Shown here: one piece after another, positions 48,574-57,283 of the stretch
Position numbering within the stretch: the stretch's first letter is position 1
Layout of the letters: the number at the start of each line of letters is the position of its first letter
NCBI GenBank assembly: GCA_029251165.1
Contig: JAQXDW010000073.1
Location: forward strand, 1-64,000
Reading direction: 5' to 3'
Length of the DNA: 64,000 nucleotides
Source: Myxococcota bacterium
Lineage (GTDB): Bacteria > Myxococcota_A > UBA796
Program-made: the position numbers and the translations under genes
The notes under the pieces: model-generated
What the model was told of the DNA's origin: nothing
The model's database searches: none
The model's input: the letters and a program-made list of their open reading frames with translations, nothing else

Positions 48574-51368
48574 TAGAATTCTCCTCGCAGGCCGAGCTGG
48601 AAGTATCGGGGGCTCTGGCGCGCGTTGGGCGAGCCGAACACGAGCAGGCCGTCATCGTCGACGCGGACCGTTCCGTCGGGGTTGTCGTAGACCGTGCTCA
48701 CCGAGGTGACCGTGCGGTTGTTGAAGGCGTTGAAGCACTCCAGGGTGAGATCCCAGGTGGTCTTGCCCTGCGCGAGGGTGATGCCGCCCTTGAGGTCACT
48801 CCGGGAGTACGCCGGCAGGCGCCAGGTCTCATCGAGGCTCTGCTTGTAGGTGTACCATCCGCCGTAGAAGTCGGTGTAGTACGCCGGACGGTAGGGGTAG
48901 CCGGAGGACATCTCGAAGCTCCACCCGAAGAGGTACCCGATGGAAGTGTTCTCGGAGAGCTCCCACTTCTTCGGCTCCTTGTAGGAGCCCGCCACCTTGA
49001 TGTTGTGGGGGACATCGTAGGCGGACAGGCCGCGCTCATACTGAATCTGCGGGTCGATGTCGAAGCTGTAGCTCGCCAGCCCCTGGCTGACGTCGTTGCG
49101 GAACATCCCGTAGGCGCGGCTCCAGGTGTAGCTGGAGATCATGCCCCACTTCTCGTTGAACTGCTTGTTGGCCTGCAGCTCAAGAGAGGTGTACTGGCTG
49201 AAGGCCTCGTCGGGCGTCCGCAGCCGGTAGTAGGTGGTGCCGGAGCCATCGCGAGAGCCGATGACGTTGGTTCCCTCTTCGTTCCAGATGAGGTTGACCT
49301 CGTCGTCCTCCCACAGGTTGTGGGTCTCCTCGTAGGTCATCGTCACGCCCATCGCCCAGCCGTCACCGAGGTCCTTCTCGACGCCGATGTCGAACTCGTC
49401 GGAGTAGGGTGTCCGCAGGTCGTCGTGGACCAGGAACAGGTCCGCTGCGGAGCCCGAGGAGGGGGTGTCTGACCACTGCTCAGCCCGAGCATCCCAGTCA
49501 TAGATGTCGTAGCCGCCCTGAGACTTCGCCAGAAGCGAGGAGATCTCCAGGAAGCCCGGATCGTAGAACCGACCGTAGTAGGCGTGGATGCGGGTGCGAC
49601 CGTCTCCAGAGAGGTCGTAGGCGGCGCCGAGGCGGGGCGCTGCGACCAGGGTGGAGTAGACGGAGTTGCCGATGTCGTCGTTGAAGTTGCCGTAGTCGAA
49701 CCGAACACCGGGCCGGACGGTCAGGCGGGGGTGGGGGTTCCAGACGTCCTGGACGTACCAGGAGACAAGCGTCCCGGTGAACTCCGAGGCCTGGTTGGAG
49801 TCGTAGACGTAGCGCTGGGTCGGCACGTAGGAGGCGAGGTCGTCGGGGCTGGTCGTGTAGGACCAGTACTCGATGCCGTACTCCTGGCCGGGGTAGCTCG
49901 ACGAGGAGTTCAGCACCTCAGCCTGCACACCGATGCGGGCCTGGTGGCTGCCGAGGGCGTCGAAGAAGAAGGTCGCCTTGGAGTTCAGCGAGTAGCGGTT
50001 TCGTGCGGACTCGTAGGCGTAGGGGAACGTTCCGTAGGAGAAGCCATCGGGGTCGTTGGCCAGCCACGGGCCGTAGTCGTTGCTGAAGTTGTCCGTGCAG
50101 TAGCCGGTGCCGTCGAACTTCTCGCAGTCCCGCCACGCGTCCGGCATGAAGCCGAGGTAGCTGTTCTGCGCGTAGACCTGGCTCTCGACGAGGATGGCGG
50201 AGTTGGGGGTCCAGTTGTGCCCGATGCTTCCCAGCCAGCCACCCTGCTGCCAGTAGTACTCTGCGCTGGGCAGGGTGTAGATGTCGCGAGAAGCATTCTC
50301 GATGCGGGTCGGATCGGCCTGTCCCTGCACCCAGATGCGGTGCGCGCTGCTCGGTCGCCAGGTCAGCTTTCCAAACAGGTACGCGCTGCGCCAGTTCTCA
50401 GTCTGCATCGGCTCAGGCCGGCGGACTTCTTCGGGCACAAACGCGGTGGAGTTGTTGAAGTTCCCCTGGAGACTGGTGAAGAACCAGAGCTTGTCCTTGA
50501 TGAGCGGCCCGCCGACGTTGGCGGCCATCATCAGGCTGGTGTTCTCTGGATCCTCGTCTGGGTTCTCGTCTGGCAGCGGGGTGTAGATCCGGGTCGCGGT
50601 GGAGTCGTAGAGGACCTGGAAGTCACCCTCAAACTCGTTTCCACCCGACCGGGTGATGATGTTGATGATGCCGCCGAGTGCCTTGCCGTACTCCGCATCC
50701 ATTCCACCGGTGATGACCTCAATCTCCTCGATGGCGTCGAAGTTCATGTTCGCCGAGAAGGTGTTGGTCGAGGGGTCTGTGGTGTTCACACCGTCGATGT
50801 GGATCTGGTTGCCGTAGGAGAGGCCACCGCGCATGTTCGGGTTGCCGCCGCCGACCACACCCGGCGCACGCTGGGCAGCGGACTGGTAGTCGCGGCCGGC
50901 GTTGGGGATGTCTCGGAGGACCTCCTTGGACATGTTCAGCCCGGACTGGGTGGTCGTGACGTCAACCGTCGGACGGTCTCCGGTGATCACCATCTCCTCA
51001 GCAGTCTCGGATGAGATCACGAGGTTGAGGGTGACGGTGCCACCCGCTGAGATCCGTGCTGTTCGGGTTGACGGGGCAAAACCAGACCGCTGGACGGTGA
51101 TTGTGTACTCACCGGGGGGCAGGTTGATGAAGCGGTAGCGGCCCTCAGCATCAGACTGCTGCTCCATCGTTCCCTGCATCTTCGGGGAGGAGACCGTGAT
51201 TGCTGCGCCAGGAACAGGGAGGCCATCGGCATCGGTGACCTGTCCACGTATCTGGCCGGTCAGCTCGACTGCGAGGGCATCGTTGGTGCCGAGGAGCGCA
51301 GAACCGGGCAGTGCTCCGAGGAGGAGCAGCGCCAGCAGCGCGCGATGGGTGAGGGGGCTGTGTGCCAT
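48573..51368 (-). CDS. Oar-like TonB-dependent receptor
   Basis: 931 residues from ATG 51368, where the signal (ALLALLLLGALPGSALLG) starts. An N-terminal carboxypeptidase-regulatory-like domain (GQIRGQVTDADGLPVPGAAITVSSPKM) is followed by the plug (RPTVDVTTTQSGLNMSKEVLRDIP, SYGNQIHIDGVNTTDPSTN, EYGKALGGIINIITRSGGNEFEG) and a long 22-strand barrel ending in PRYFQLGLRGEF with the C-terminal Phe. This is the Oar arrangement of Myxococcus and Bacteroidota SusC relatives. The substrate could be a protein, peptide or glycan. Divergent from the CobW gene with a 252-base, AT-rich intergenic region. Confidence 0.9.
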   Translation of the reverse strand: MAHSPLTHRALLALLLLGALPGSALLGTNDALAVELTGQIRGQVTDADGLPVPGAAITVSSPKMQGTMEQQSDAEGRYRFINLPPGEYTITVQRSGFAPSTRTARISAGGTVTLNLVISSETAEEMVITGDRPTVDVTTTQSGLNMSKEVLRDIPNAGRDYQSAAQRAPGVVGGGNPNMRGGLSYGNQIHIDGVNTTDPSTNTFSANMNFDAIEEIEVITGGMDAEYGKALGGIINIITRSGGNEFEGDFQVLYDSTATRIYTPLPDENPDEDPENTSLMMAANVGGPLIKDKLWFFTSLQGNFNNSTAFVPEEVRRPEPMQTENWRSAYLFGKLTWRPSSAHRIWVQGQADPTRIENASRDIYTLPSAEYYWQQGGWLGSIGHNWTPNSAILVESQVYAQNSYLGFMPDAWRDCEKFDGTGYCTDNFSNDYGPWLANDPDGFSYGTFPYAYESARNRYSLNSKATFFFDALGSHQARIGVQAEVLNSSSSYPGQEYGIEYWSYTTSPDDLASYVPTQRYVYDSNQASEFTGTLVSWYVQDVWNPHPRLTVRPGVRFDYGNFNDDIGNSVYSTLVAAPRLGAAYDLSGDGRTRIHAYYGRFYDPGFLEISSLLAKSQGGYDIYDWDARAEQWSDTPSSGSAADLFLVHDDLRTPYSDEFDIGVEKDLGDGWAMGVTMTYEETHNLWEDDEVNLIWNEEGTNVIGSRDGSGTTYYRLRTPDEAFSQYTSLELQANKQFNEKWGMISSYTWSRAYGMFRNDVSQGLASYSFDIDPQIQYERGLSAYDVPHNIKVAGSYKEPKKWELSENTSIGYLFGWSFEMSSGYPYRPAYYTDFYGGWYTYKQSLDETWRLPAYSRSDLKGGITLAQGKTTWDLTLECFNAFNNRTVTSVSTVYDNPDGTVRVDDDGLLVFGSPNARQSPRYFQLGLRGEF

Positions 51369-51619
51369 TGAGCCTGCCTTGGAGGGATCTCGAACGGGCT
51401 TCACCGAGGTGGTGAATCTTGTTGGACCGGTCAGGGAAGTTCTCCCAATCCGGTGTGTTCTACATTAATTTTCGTTCTACTTACAATACCGTTGTGGAGA
51501 AGCGGTGTGCCGCGCCATGGGGCATCGAAGAATGCAGCGCTGTGCGCCCGGCATCGTATCGGAAGAGGTGTCTGCCGAGACCAGACGCCGATACGGTGTG
51601 TTCCTGGCAAGTGAGCGTC
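51369..51619. promoter_or_regulatory. Divergent intergenic region, AT-rich core
   Basis: 251 bases between the divergent receptor (51368) and CobW (51620) genes. Bases 51455-51495 are markedly AT-rich for this genome, with a direct repeat GTTCTAC (51457-51463 and 51474-51480). This is the likely site of the two promoters. No clear dimeric operator was found. Confidence 0.45.
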
Positions 51620-52492
51620 ATGAAACAAATCCCTGCGCTGGTCATCAGCGGCTACCTCGGAAGCGGAAAGACCACCCTCGTCCGGCGGCTCCTGGAGTCC
51701 TGCCAGGCCTCTGGTGTCCGGGCGGCCTTCATCTCCAATGAGTTTGGCGAGCTCGGTGTCGATCAGGCGCTGCTCGGCGGCATCGGCGAGACCTTCGTCG
51801 AGATGGCCGGTGGCTGTGTGTGCTGTGCGCTCAACGATGAGCTGTATGAGACGCTGATCGCGCTGCGGGAGACGGTTGATCCCGATCGCATCATCATCGA
51901 GTGCTCTGGCGTGGCAGTTCCCCACGACGTCCAGATCGTCTTCTACCAGCCACCGATCCGAGACTGGATCAGCGAAGAGGCTGTGGTGACGGTTGTAAAC
52001 GCCGAGCAGGTCGCAGAGGGGAGGGACCTGGACGGTGCGTTCGTCGAGCAGCTCGAGGGCACCGATCTGGTGATCCTCAACAAGCTCGACCTCACCCCTG
52101 AGGCCGATCCCGAGGTCCTCAAGTCCACCCTGCGTCAGATCACTCCTGATGCCCCGATCATCGGTGCGCAGCACGCCGACGTCGATCTGAGGCTGCTGCT
52201 CTCTCCAGAAGAGGCCCGTGCTCCGAGCACCGCCGAGGTCACCCATCGTCACCATCACCACCACCATGAGACGGTCGTCTCTGAGGTCATCACGATCCCG
52301 GACGGCCAGCACGAGGATGCGCTCATCGCCCGGCTCTCGGCCCTTGGTGCGCTTCGGGTCAAGGGCTTCGCAAACCTCGCCAGCGGCCCGATGACCATTC
52401 AGGGAGTTGGTCGCCGAATCGAGGCGATTCCGCTTGAATATCCCGTAGTGTCCGACATGATGGGGCGCGTGGTGGTGATCCGAAGGGCATAA
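51620..52492 (+). CDS. CobW/G3E-family GTPase with His-rich metal tract
   Basis: 290 residues from ATG 51620; a GTG nine bases earlier is possible, and longer in-frame extensions lack conservation signs. Walker A is GYLGSGKTT (11-19). The CxCC metal motif GGCVCC has Cys66, Cys68 and Cys69. NKLD supplies base recognition. The C-terminal domain carries THRHHHHHHE at residues 208-217, a metal-loading stretch typical of COG0523 zinc/cobalt chaperones. It probably delivers a metal to a client enzyme. The aconitase-type gene begins 32 bases downstream. Confidence 0.9.
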   Translation: MKQIPALVISGYLGSGKTTLVRRLLESCQASGVRAAFISNEFGELGVDQALLGGIGETFVEMAGGCVCCALNDELYETLIALRETVDPDRIIIECSGVAVPHDVQIVFYQPPIRDWISEEAVVTVVNAEQVAEGRDLDGAFVEQLEGTDLVILNKLDLTPEADPEVLKSTLRQITPDAPIIGAQHADVDLRLLLSPEEARAPSTAEVTHRHHHHHHETVVSEVITIPDGQHEDALIARLSALGALRVKGFANLASGPMTIQGVGRRIEAIPLEYPVVSDMMGRVVVIRRA

Positions 52493-52524
52493 GTGGGTTA
52501 TGCGCCACAACCTTGGAGGTCTCC

Positions 52525-54456
52525 ATGAAGCTCACCGGCCGCGTCCTTGTCCTGACCAATGAATCCGCCACGATCACCGCTCAGCTGGAAGGCGCAGCCG
52601 CCGCCCGTGACGGTGAGCTGCACTATGGCGTCAACACCGATGCCATGATTTCCGGGCAGGCCTGTACGCTTGGGTACACCCCAGAGATCCTCGGGCCGTA
52701 CTTTCTGGAGAACTTCAAGGAGGTCATCTCTGCCGGGGATGTTCAGCACGGCGGCTACCAGGTCATCGTCGGCGGCGATGCCTATGGCTCTGGATCCAGT
52801 CGCGAGGTCGCGGTGGTTGCTCACCAGGGGGCGAACATCGAGCTGGTGGTTGCCCACAGCTTCCAGCGCATCTTCCAGGAAAACATGGTCTACGCGGGCA
52901 TGCCGTTTACCACGGACTTCGGCGTGGTCGATCGTCTGGAGGCTGGCGAGGACGTCCCGCTCTCGGAGTTCCACGACGCCCTGCCGGCGTTCTTCGGACA
53001 GGTGGCCCGGGCCGGCGGTCTGCTGAATTACGGCAACGCCTGGCTCAACGGAAGCCTCACGCCCTGGTACGCCGCCGAGCGTGCTGTCCGGCCGCTCAAC
53101 GTCGTCGAGAAGATCATCGCCAGCCGAGCATGGTCCGGCGGCTCTCCGGCAGACGCGGACGGCCCATCGTTTGGCATCTCGGGTGTCGGTCCCGGCGATC
53201 AGGTCCTCTGTCGCGCGGGCTTCCGTGGGATGCACGAGTACACCGCTGGGATGTGCATGGCGCTGTATGAGGAGGCCTTCGGCAAGGTCCAGGTCCACGA
53301 GCCCGATCAGGTCGCGGCCTTCGAGGACCACTTTGTGCTCATCGATCACGAAACCGTGCCCGAGGCGGTCAAGGCCAAGCGCCTCTCTCCCGCTCGTCAG
53401 CTTGCCCTGGAGATGGTCGAGGCTTGCGAGGAGCATGGCATTCGACTGCACGGCCCAGGTCGGCCCTACCCTGCTGGAGTCTGCCATCGTCTCGTCGTCG
53501 AGGACTATGCCCGTCCAGGCGACATCGTGGTTCTCACCGACTCTCACTCGCCGACCGCTGGTGTGCTCAACACCTTTGCGTTCGGGGTCGGCAGCACTGC
53601 AATGACCTTCGCTCTGCGCACCGGCCTCATCCCGGTCACCGTGCCCAAGACCGTGCGCGTTGTGGTCACTGGCGATGCGCAAGGGCTGCTCTCTCCCAAG
53701 GATCTCATCCTCCACATCATCGGAGATCCCTACTTCCGTGAGGAGCAGTGGCGGACCTCTCCCACCGACACCTGTGTCATTCAGTTCGGCGGCGAGGGCC
53801 TCAACCAGTGGAACGTCGACGAGCTGTCTGTCTTGACGAACATGACCGTCGAGGGGGGCCTGATGACCGGTGTGGTCGAGGCCTGCCAGCCGATCGTCGA
53901 CTTCCTCAAGGAGCGTCGCGGCGAGGACTACTCCGAGCGCCTTGTCCACGCCGATGAGGGCGCACAGTATGAGCGGGTCATCGCGATCAGCCTCGACGCG
54001 GTGCCCCTGACCGTGGCGACTCCGGGCGACTCTCGCAACCGGAAGCCGCTGGCAGACTCCTCAGATGTCTCGGTCCAGAACATCGTCATTGCCTCCTGCA
54101 CTGGCGGCTCTCTCGCGGATCTCCGAGCTGCTGCGGCAGTCCTCAAGGGGCGGGAGCTGCACGCCTCGGTGCGGCTGACCGTCACGCCGTCCTCGACCCT
54201 CGTCGCCAGTCAGGCAGAAGAGGAGGGGCTCCTGGCGATGTTCCGCGCCCTCGGTGCCGTGGTCAGCAGCCCGGGCTGCGGGAGCTGCATCGGCAACGGA
54301 CCGGGCGTGCCGCTGCCTGGAGAGACCACCGCCAGCACCACCAACCGCAACTACGACCGTCGGATGGGCGCGCCGGGGCCGGTCTACCTCGTGAGCCCGG
54401 CAGTCGCTGCGGCGAGCGCAGTGGTCGGTCACCTGATGGACCCGCGAGAGCTGTAG
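52525..54456 (+). CDS. Aconitase-superfamily hydro-lyase, inverted LeuD-LeuC fusion
   Basis: 643 residues from ATG 52525 (GGAGG upstream). Residues ~1-200 are the LeuD-type swivel domain (GDAYGSGSSREVAVVAHQGANIELVVAHSFQRIF). Residues ~250-643 are the LeuC/aconitase catalytic domain (TDSHSPTAGVLNTFAFGVGS, VTGDAQGLLSPKDLILHIIG), with cluster ligands Cys in IASCTGGSLADL plus SPGCGSCIG. So the usual large-then-small order is reversed in one chain. It should dehydrate a malate/isopropylmalate-like 2-hydroxy acid using a [4Fe-4S] cluster. No leuB or leuA is adjacent, so leucine synthesis is not the obvious role. Close to the CobW gene, possibly one transcript. Confidence 0.9.
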   Translation: MKLTGRVLVLTNESATITAQLEGAAAARDGELHYGVNTDAMISGQACTLGYTPEILGPYFLENFKEVISAGDVQHGGYQVIVGGDAYGSGSSREVAVVAHQGANIELVVAHSFQRIFQENMVYAGMPFTTDFGVVDRLEAGEDVPLSEFHDALPAFFGQVARAGGLLNYGNAWLNGSLTPWYAAERAVRPLNVVEKIIASRAWSGGSPADADGPSFGISGVGPGDQVLCRAGFRGMHEYTAGMCMALYEEAFGKVQVHEPDQVAAFEDHFVLIDHETVPEAVKAKRLSPARQLALEMVEACEEHGIRLHGPGRPYPAGVCHRLVVEDYARPGDIVVLTDSHSPTAGVLNTFAFGVGSTAMTFALRTGLIPVTVPKTVRVVVTGDAQGLLSPKDLILHIIGDPYFREEQWRTSPTDTCVIQFGGEGLNQWNVDELSVLTNMTVEGGLMTGVVEACQPIVDFLKERRGEDYSERLVHADEGAQYERVIAISLDAVPLTVATPGDSRNRKPLADSSDVSVQNIVIASCTGGSLADLRAAAAVLKGRELHASVRLTVTPSSTLVASQAEEEGLLAMFRALGAVVSSPGCGSCIGNGPGVPLPGETTASTTNRNYDRRMGAPGPVYLVSPAVAAASAVVGHLMDPREL

Positions 54457-54464
54457 GGGAGCCT

Positions 54465-54500
54465 CTGCTCCGGGCAGCGCTGCTCCGGGCAGCGCTGCTC
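54465..54500. repeat. 15-bp tandem repeat, 2.4 copies, after a stop codon
   Basis: The unit CTGCTCCGGGCAGCG occurs at 54465-54479 and 54480-54494, followed by CTGCTC. It begins 9 bases past the stop of the aconitase-type gene. Each unit can fold on itself (CTGC with GCAG). Confidence 0.92.
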
Positions 54501-54561
54501 TCGGTGGCTTGAGCGGGCGCGCCGCAGCTCTGGGCTGAGGTCGGTCTGTGAGAAGGCGTGC

Positions 54562-55146
54562 TCAGATCCCGGAGCTGCGCGCGGTCTCCATCAGCTCGGG
54601 ATGCCGAGCGTCTGCGGTCTGGACGAGGTGATGGACGACCGAATTGAAGGTCTGAAAGCCGAGCCCGTCGTCGAGGTTCAGCTCTACGGACAGGGAGATG
54701 GCCCCGGTGTTGGGGTTGAGCTGGAACTTGCCGAGCAGCATCTCGTAGTTCAGCGCCGCGACCTGGGTGAGCAGCAGGACCATCGACTTCGACGAGGAAG
54801 CATCCTCGATCTGGAGGTAGTTGTTCGCAGCAATGTAGAGGACCTTCTCCTGCTGAAAGAGCTGGATGGTCATCTGAAAGCGGGTGTTCAGTCCGTCGAT
54901 GGGGACCAGCAACACGCTGGGTGCGGTCAGCTCACCAGGGGGGAATCCCGCACGAGAGAGGTACTCCTGGATGATCTCGACGCTGACCTCGTTGACGAAG
55001 TCCTGCGGCGGTGCCTGCAGCTGGCAGCCATCGAGCTGCTCCCGCAGCTGGGTGACCTGGTGCTTGAGCAGTTCGTTCTCCAGCCGGAGGAGCTTTCGAG
55101 AGGAGCAGCCTGTTGACAGCAGCGCGAGGAGCGCCAGCCGATTCAC
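54562..55146 (-). CDS. YbjN-like lipoprotein
   Basis: 194 residues. The signal MNRLALLALLSTGC has a lipobox, followed by a short coiled coil (RLENELLKHQVTQLREQLDG). From ~50 the YbjN-type fold appears: FVNEVSVEIIQEYLSRAG, TRFQMTIQLFQQEKVLYIAANNYLQIE, MVLLLTQVAALNYEMLLGKFQLNPNTGAISLSVEL. Such modules occur in type III chaperone-like and stress-related proteins. It overlaps the upstream lipoprotein gene by 4 bases (ATGA). Confidence 0.7.
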   Translation of the reverse strand: MNRLALLALLSTGCSSRKLLRLENELLKHQVTQLREQLDGCQLQAPPQDFVNEVSVEIIQEYLSRAGFPPGELTAPSVLLVPIDGLNTRFQMTIQLFQQEKVLYIAANNYLQIEDASSSKSMVLLLTQVAALNYEMLLGKFQLNPNTGAISLSVELNLDDGLGFQTFNSVVHHLVQTADARHPELMETARSSGI

Positions 55147-55928
55147 TCTTTGCCGACCGAGCGGCTGATCCGAGTGGCCTCCAGCTCTCCAGCGACACCG
55201 ACGTATCCCAAGATCTCGTCGTCCCAGATGCCGCTCAGTTCTCCCTCGCCGACGTCCCCGTCCAGATCAAAGTCGTAGGCGAACAGCGACAAGTCGACCT
55301 CCGCAGCGCCCTCCAGGCTGCCGTCGTCGACTGCGAGGTTGAAGCCGTAGGAGGTGTCCTGGTCGTAGCCGAGCAGCGAGAGGGTGCAGGTGCTGTCGCC
55401 GGCTGCACTCTCTCCGTAGACATCGACGAGGATGGTCACTGAGCCGGTGCAGCCTGCGGAGTAGTCCACGCCGTCATAGCTGAGACTGACGTCGACCTTG
55501 ACGTTGCCGACGTAGGTTCCAGCGTCCTCGTGCTGAACGAGAATACCGCCCATGGTGTAGACCAGTCGGTCGCCGTTGGGCAGCAAGGCCTCTGCGGTGA
55601 TGGCGTGACCACCGACATCCAGAGAGTCGTCTTCGATGAACGAGCCGAGCAGCGACCAGCCCTCGTCTCTGTCGGAGGTCCACTGGATGTCGCTGAAGTC
55701 CGCCTCGGTGCCATCGGCGTAGTAGATCACGGCCTCGAAGGAAGACGTCTCGTCCAGCGGGAGGAAGTCTCCAGAGCCCGGAGAGAGGACCTCCATCCAG
55801 GCGCCGTCCCACGTGCCGTCGTCCTCTTCCCCGTCGAGCATGCTGTCTGCACCGGTGTCATCGACAGACGCGCCGTCTACCTCGGTGAGGACATAGCCCT
55901 GGCAGCCCAGGAGGATTGAGAGGATCAT
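55143..55928 (-). CDS. Exported lipoprotein of unknown function
   Basis: 261 residues from ATG 55928, preceded by TGGAG at 8 bases; longer in-frame starts at 55982 and 55958 precede a poorer signal. The signal MILSILLGC ends in a lipobox. The mature protein is acidic with Ig-like strands (FEAVIYYADGTEADFSDIQWTSD, GGHAITAEALLPNGDRLVYTMGG) and two cysteines near the middle that could pair. No known domain was recognised beyond a general beta-sandwich look. It overlaps the YbjN-like gene and is divergent from the HEAT-like gene across the palindromes at 55993-56032. Confidence 0.65.
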   Translation of the reverse strand: MILSILLGCQGYVLTEVDGASVDDTGADSMLDGEEDDGTWDGAWMEVLSPGSGDFLPLDETSSFEAVIYYADGTEADFSDIQWTSDRDEGWSLLGSFIEDDSLDVGGHAITAEALLPNGDRLVYTMGGILVQHEDAGTYVGNVKVDVSLSYDGVDYSAGCTGSVTILVDVYGESAAGDSTCTLSLLGYDQDTSYGFNLAVDDGSLEGAAEVDLSLFAYDFDLDGDVGEGELSGIWDDEILGYVGVAGELEATRISRSVGKE

Positions 55929-55992
55929 TGGAGTGCTCCAGATGTGCTCTCCAACCATCGCACGACAAACCCCCACTCGCAAGTCGGCGGAT

Positions 55993-56032
55993 TGTCCTGT
56001 GGGACAGCGGGGTTGACGAGTGGGACTTGTCC
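55993..56032. promoter_or_regulatory. Two palindromes in a divergent promoter region
   Basis: TGTCC-TGTG-GGACA (55993-56006) and GGAC-TT-GTCC (56023-56032) lie between the divergent starts at 55928 and 56074. The half-site matches that of the 4793-4860 array, and TTGTCCGT-TATTGA here resembles TTGTCCGTATTGA there. Confidence 0.45.
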
Positions 56033-56073
56033 GTTATTGACACCCGCCAACGCACACCACAGGGAGGTCGAAC

Positions 56074-57207
56074 ATGCTCCTCTATACACTCCTCTTTTCC
56101 GCTGACGCATCCGCTGAGGACTGCAACGCCATCCGGCGTGACCTCGCCAAGGCCAACCCACATGAGGCCGCCGGCCTGTTCGTCACGCTCGCAGAGTGCG
56201 ATCCCGACGCCGCCCGCCGCATGGCTGCAGCGACCCTGCCTCCCCTGCTGTCTGGAGACGAGGGCCATGCTGCCATCGCTGCAGCCATCGAGGTCGGCGC
56301 CAACGAGCCCGCCGCGACCTGGCTGCTCAATCTCCAGTCCGACGAGCAGGCCAAGGCTGTCCGGGCGCTCGGGGATGTCTGCGCAGAGAGCGAGGCCACC
56401 CAGCAGTTCTTCATCAGTCAGGCCTCGAGCATGGGCGATGAGTTCTGGAACCAGCGCTGGTACCGTGCGCTGGGCGCATGCAGTGCGCAGCCGATCCAGG
56501 ATCTGCTGTGGAGCGAGCTGGACCAGGGTATCGACATCGGTCGAAGCCGATTCTTTGGCATCCTGGAGGCCTACTCCCGCAGTGCTGGCATTGCTGCGGT
56601 GCCGAAGCTGGCAGAGCTTGCGGGCCGCAACGACGATCCAGAGGTCGAGGTCAACGTCATCAGTGCCTTCACCGATGCCGCACGGGTCGGACAGGTCGGC
56701 GGGATGGACCAGCCCACCGCCAACAAGGCCGTCCGCGCCATCGTGGGCCTCGCTCCCGAGCTGTCCATCAAGGCCATCGAGCAGGCGCGCCTGACCCTCC
56801 AGACCCTCGGGGCGGAGGCCGAATCGGACAGCATCGCTGCGGTTCGCTACGACGCGGTCAAGCAGGACGATGGCATGTTCCTCTGGGGCGTGGTCGCCGT
56901 CGAGAACGCCTCCTGTAAGGGGGGCAAGAAGATGATGCAGCGCCTCAACTTCGCTGCTGTCTCTGAGCCTGGAAACACCTGGCCGGATCAGTTCGAGGAG
57001 AAGGTGCAGGCCAGCCTGGAGACGGCATGGCCCCTGGATCTCGCAGAGCGCTGTAAGGGGGAGGGGACCGTGAGCCTTCGCGTGCCCTCCGCTCCGTTTG
57101 CCTCGGAGGCCGATCTGAAGGCCTGGCTCGACGCCCAGCTTGAAGAGGCTGCCGATCCGGCTGTGAAGAAGCCCATCCGCATGGAGCAGGATCCGCTCAA
57201 CATCTGA
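56074..57207 (+). CDS. Exported alpha-helical repeat (HEAT-like) protein
   Basis: 377 residues with a signal peptide (MLLYTLLFSADASA) and AGGGAGG upstream. Residues ~20-270 are helical repeats with alternating hydrophobic faces (HEAAGLFVTLAECDPDAARRMAAAT, GIAAVPKLAELAGRNDDPEVEVNVISAFTDAARVG), the HEAT/PBS-like pattern used for protein binding. A small C-terminal domain (DSIAAVRYDAVKQDDGMFLWGVVAVENASCKGGKKMMQRLNF) may be beta-rich. Periplasmic adaptor or assembly factor is the likely role. A terminator follows. Confidence 0.7.
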   Translation: MLLYTLLFSADASAEDCNAIRRDLAKANPHEAAGLFVTLAECDPDAARRMAAATLPPLLSGDEGHAAIAAAIEVGANEPAATWLLNLQSDEQAKAVRALGDVCAESEATQQFFISQASSMGDEFWNQRWYRALGACSAQPIQDLLWSELDQGIDIGRSRFFGILEAYSRSAGIAAVPKLAELAGRNDDPEVEVNVISAFTDAARVGQVGGMDQPTANKAVRAIVGLAPELSIKAIEQARLTLQTLGAEAESDSIAAVRYDAVKQDDGMFLWGVVAVENASCKGGKKMMQRLNFAAVSEPGNTWPDQFEEKVQASLETAWPLDLAERCKGEGTVSLRVPSAPFASEADLKAWLDAQLEEAADPAVKKPIRMEQDPLNI

Positions 57208-57238
57208 TCTGCCTCACGCAGTCAGCCAGAAGCAGCGC

Positions 57239-57262
57239 GGGGCCACCTGATCAGGTGGCCCC
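57239..57262 (+). terminator. Palindromic terminator
   Basis: GGGGCCACCT-GATC-AGGTGGCCCC, a 24-base perfect palindrome followed by TTCTTCG. It is shared by the convergent HEAT-like (57207) and clpB (57284) genes. Confidence 0.85.
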
Positions 57263-57283
57263 TTCTTCGTCCGGGTCGGCTGC

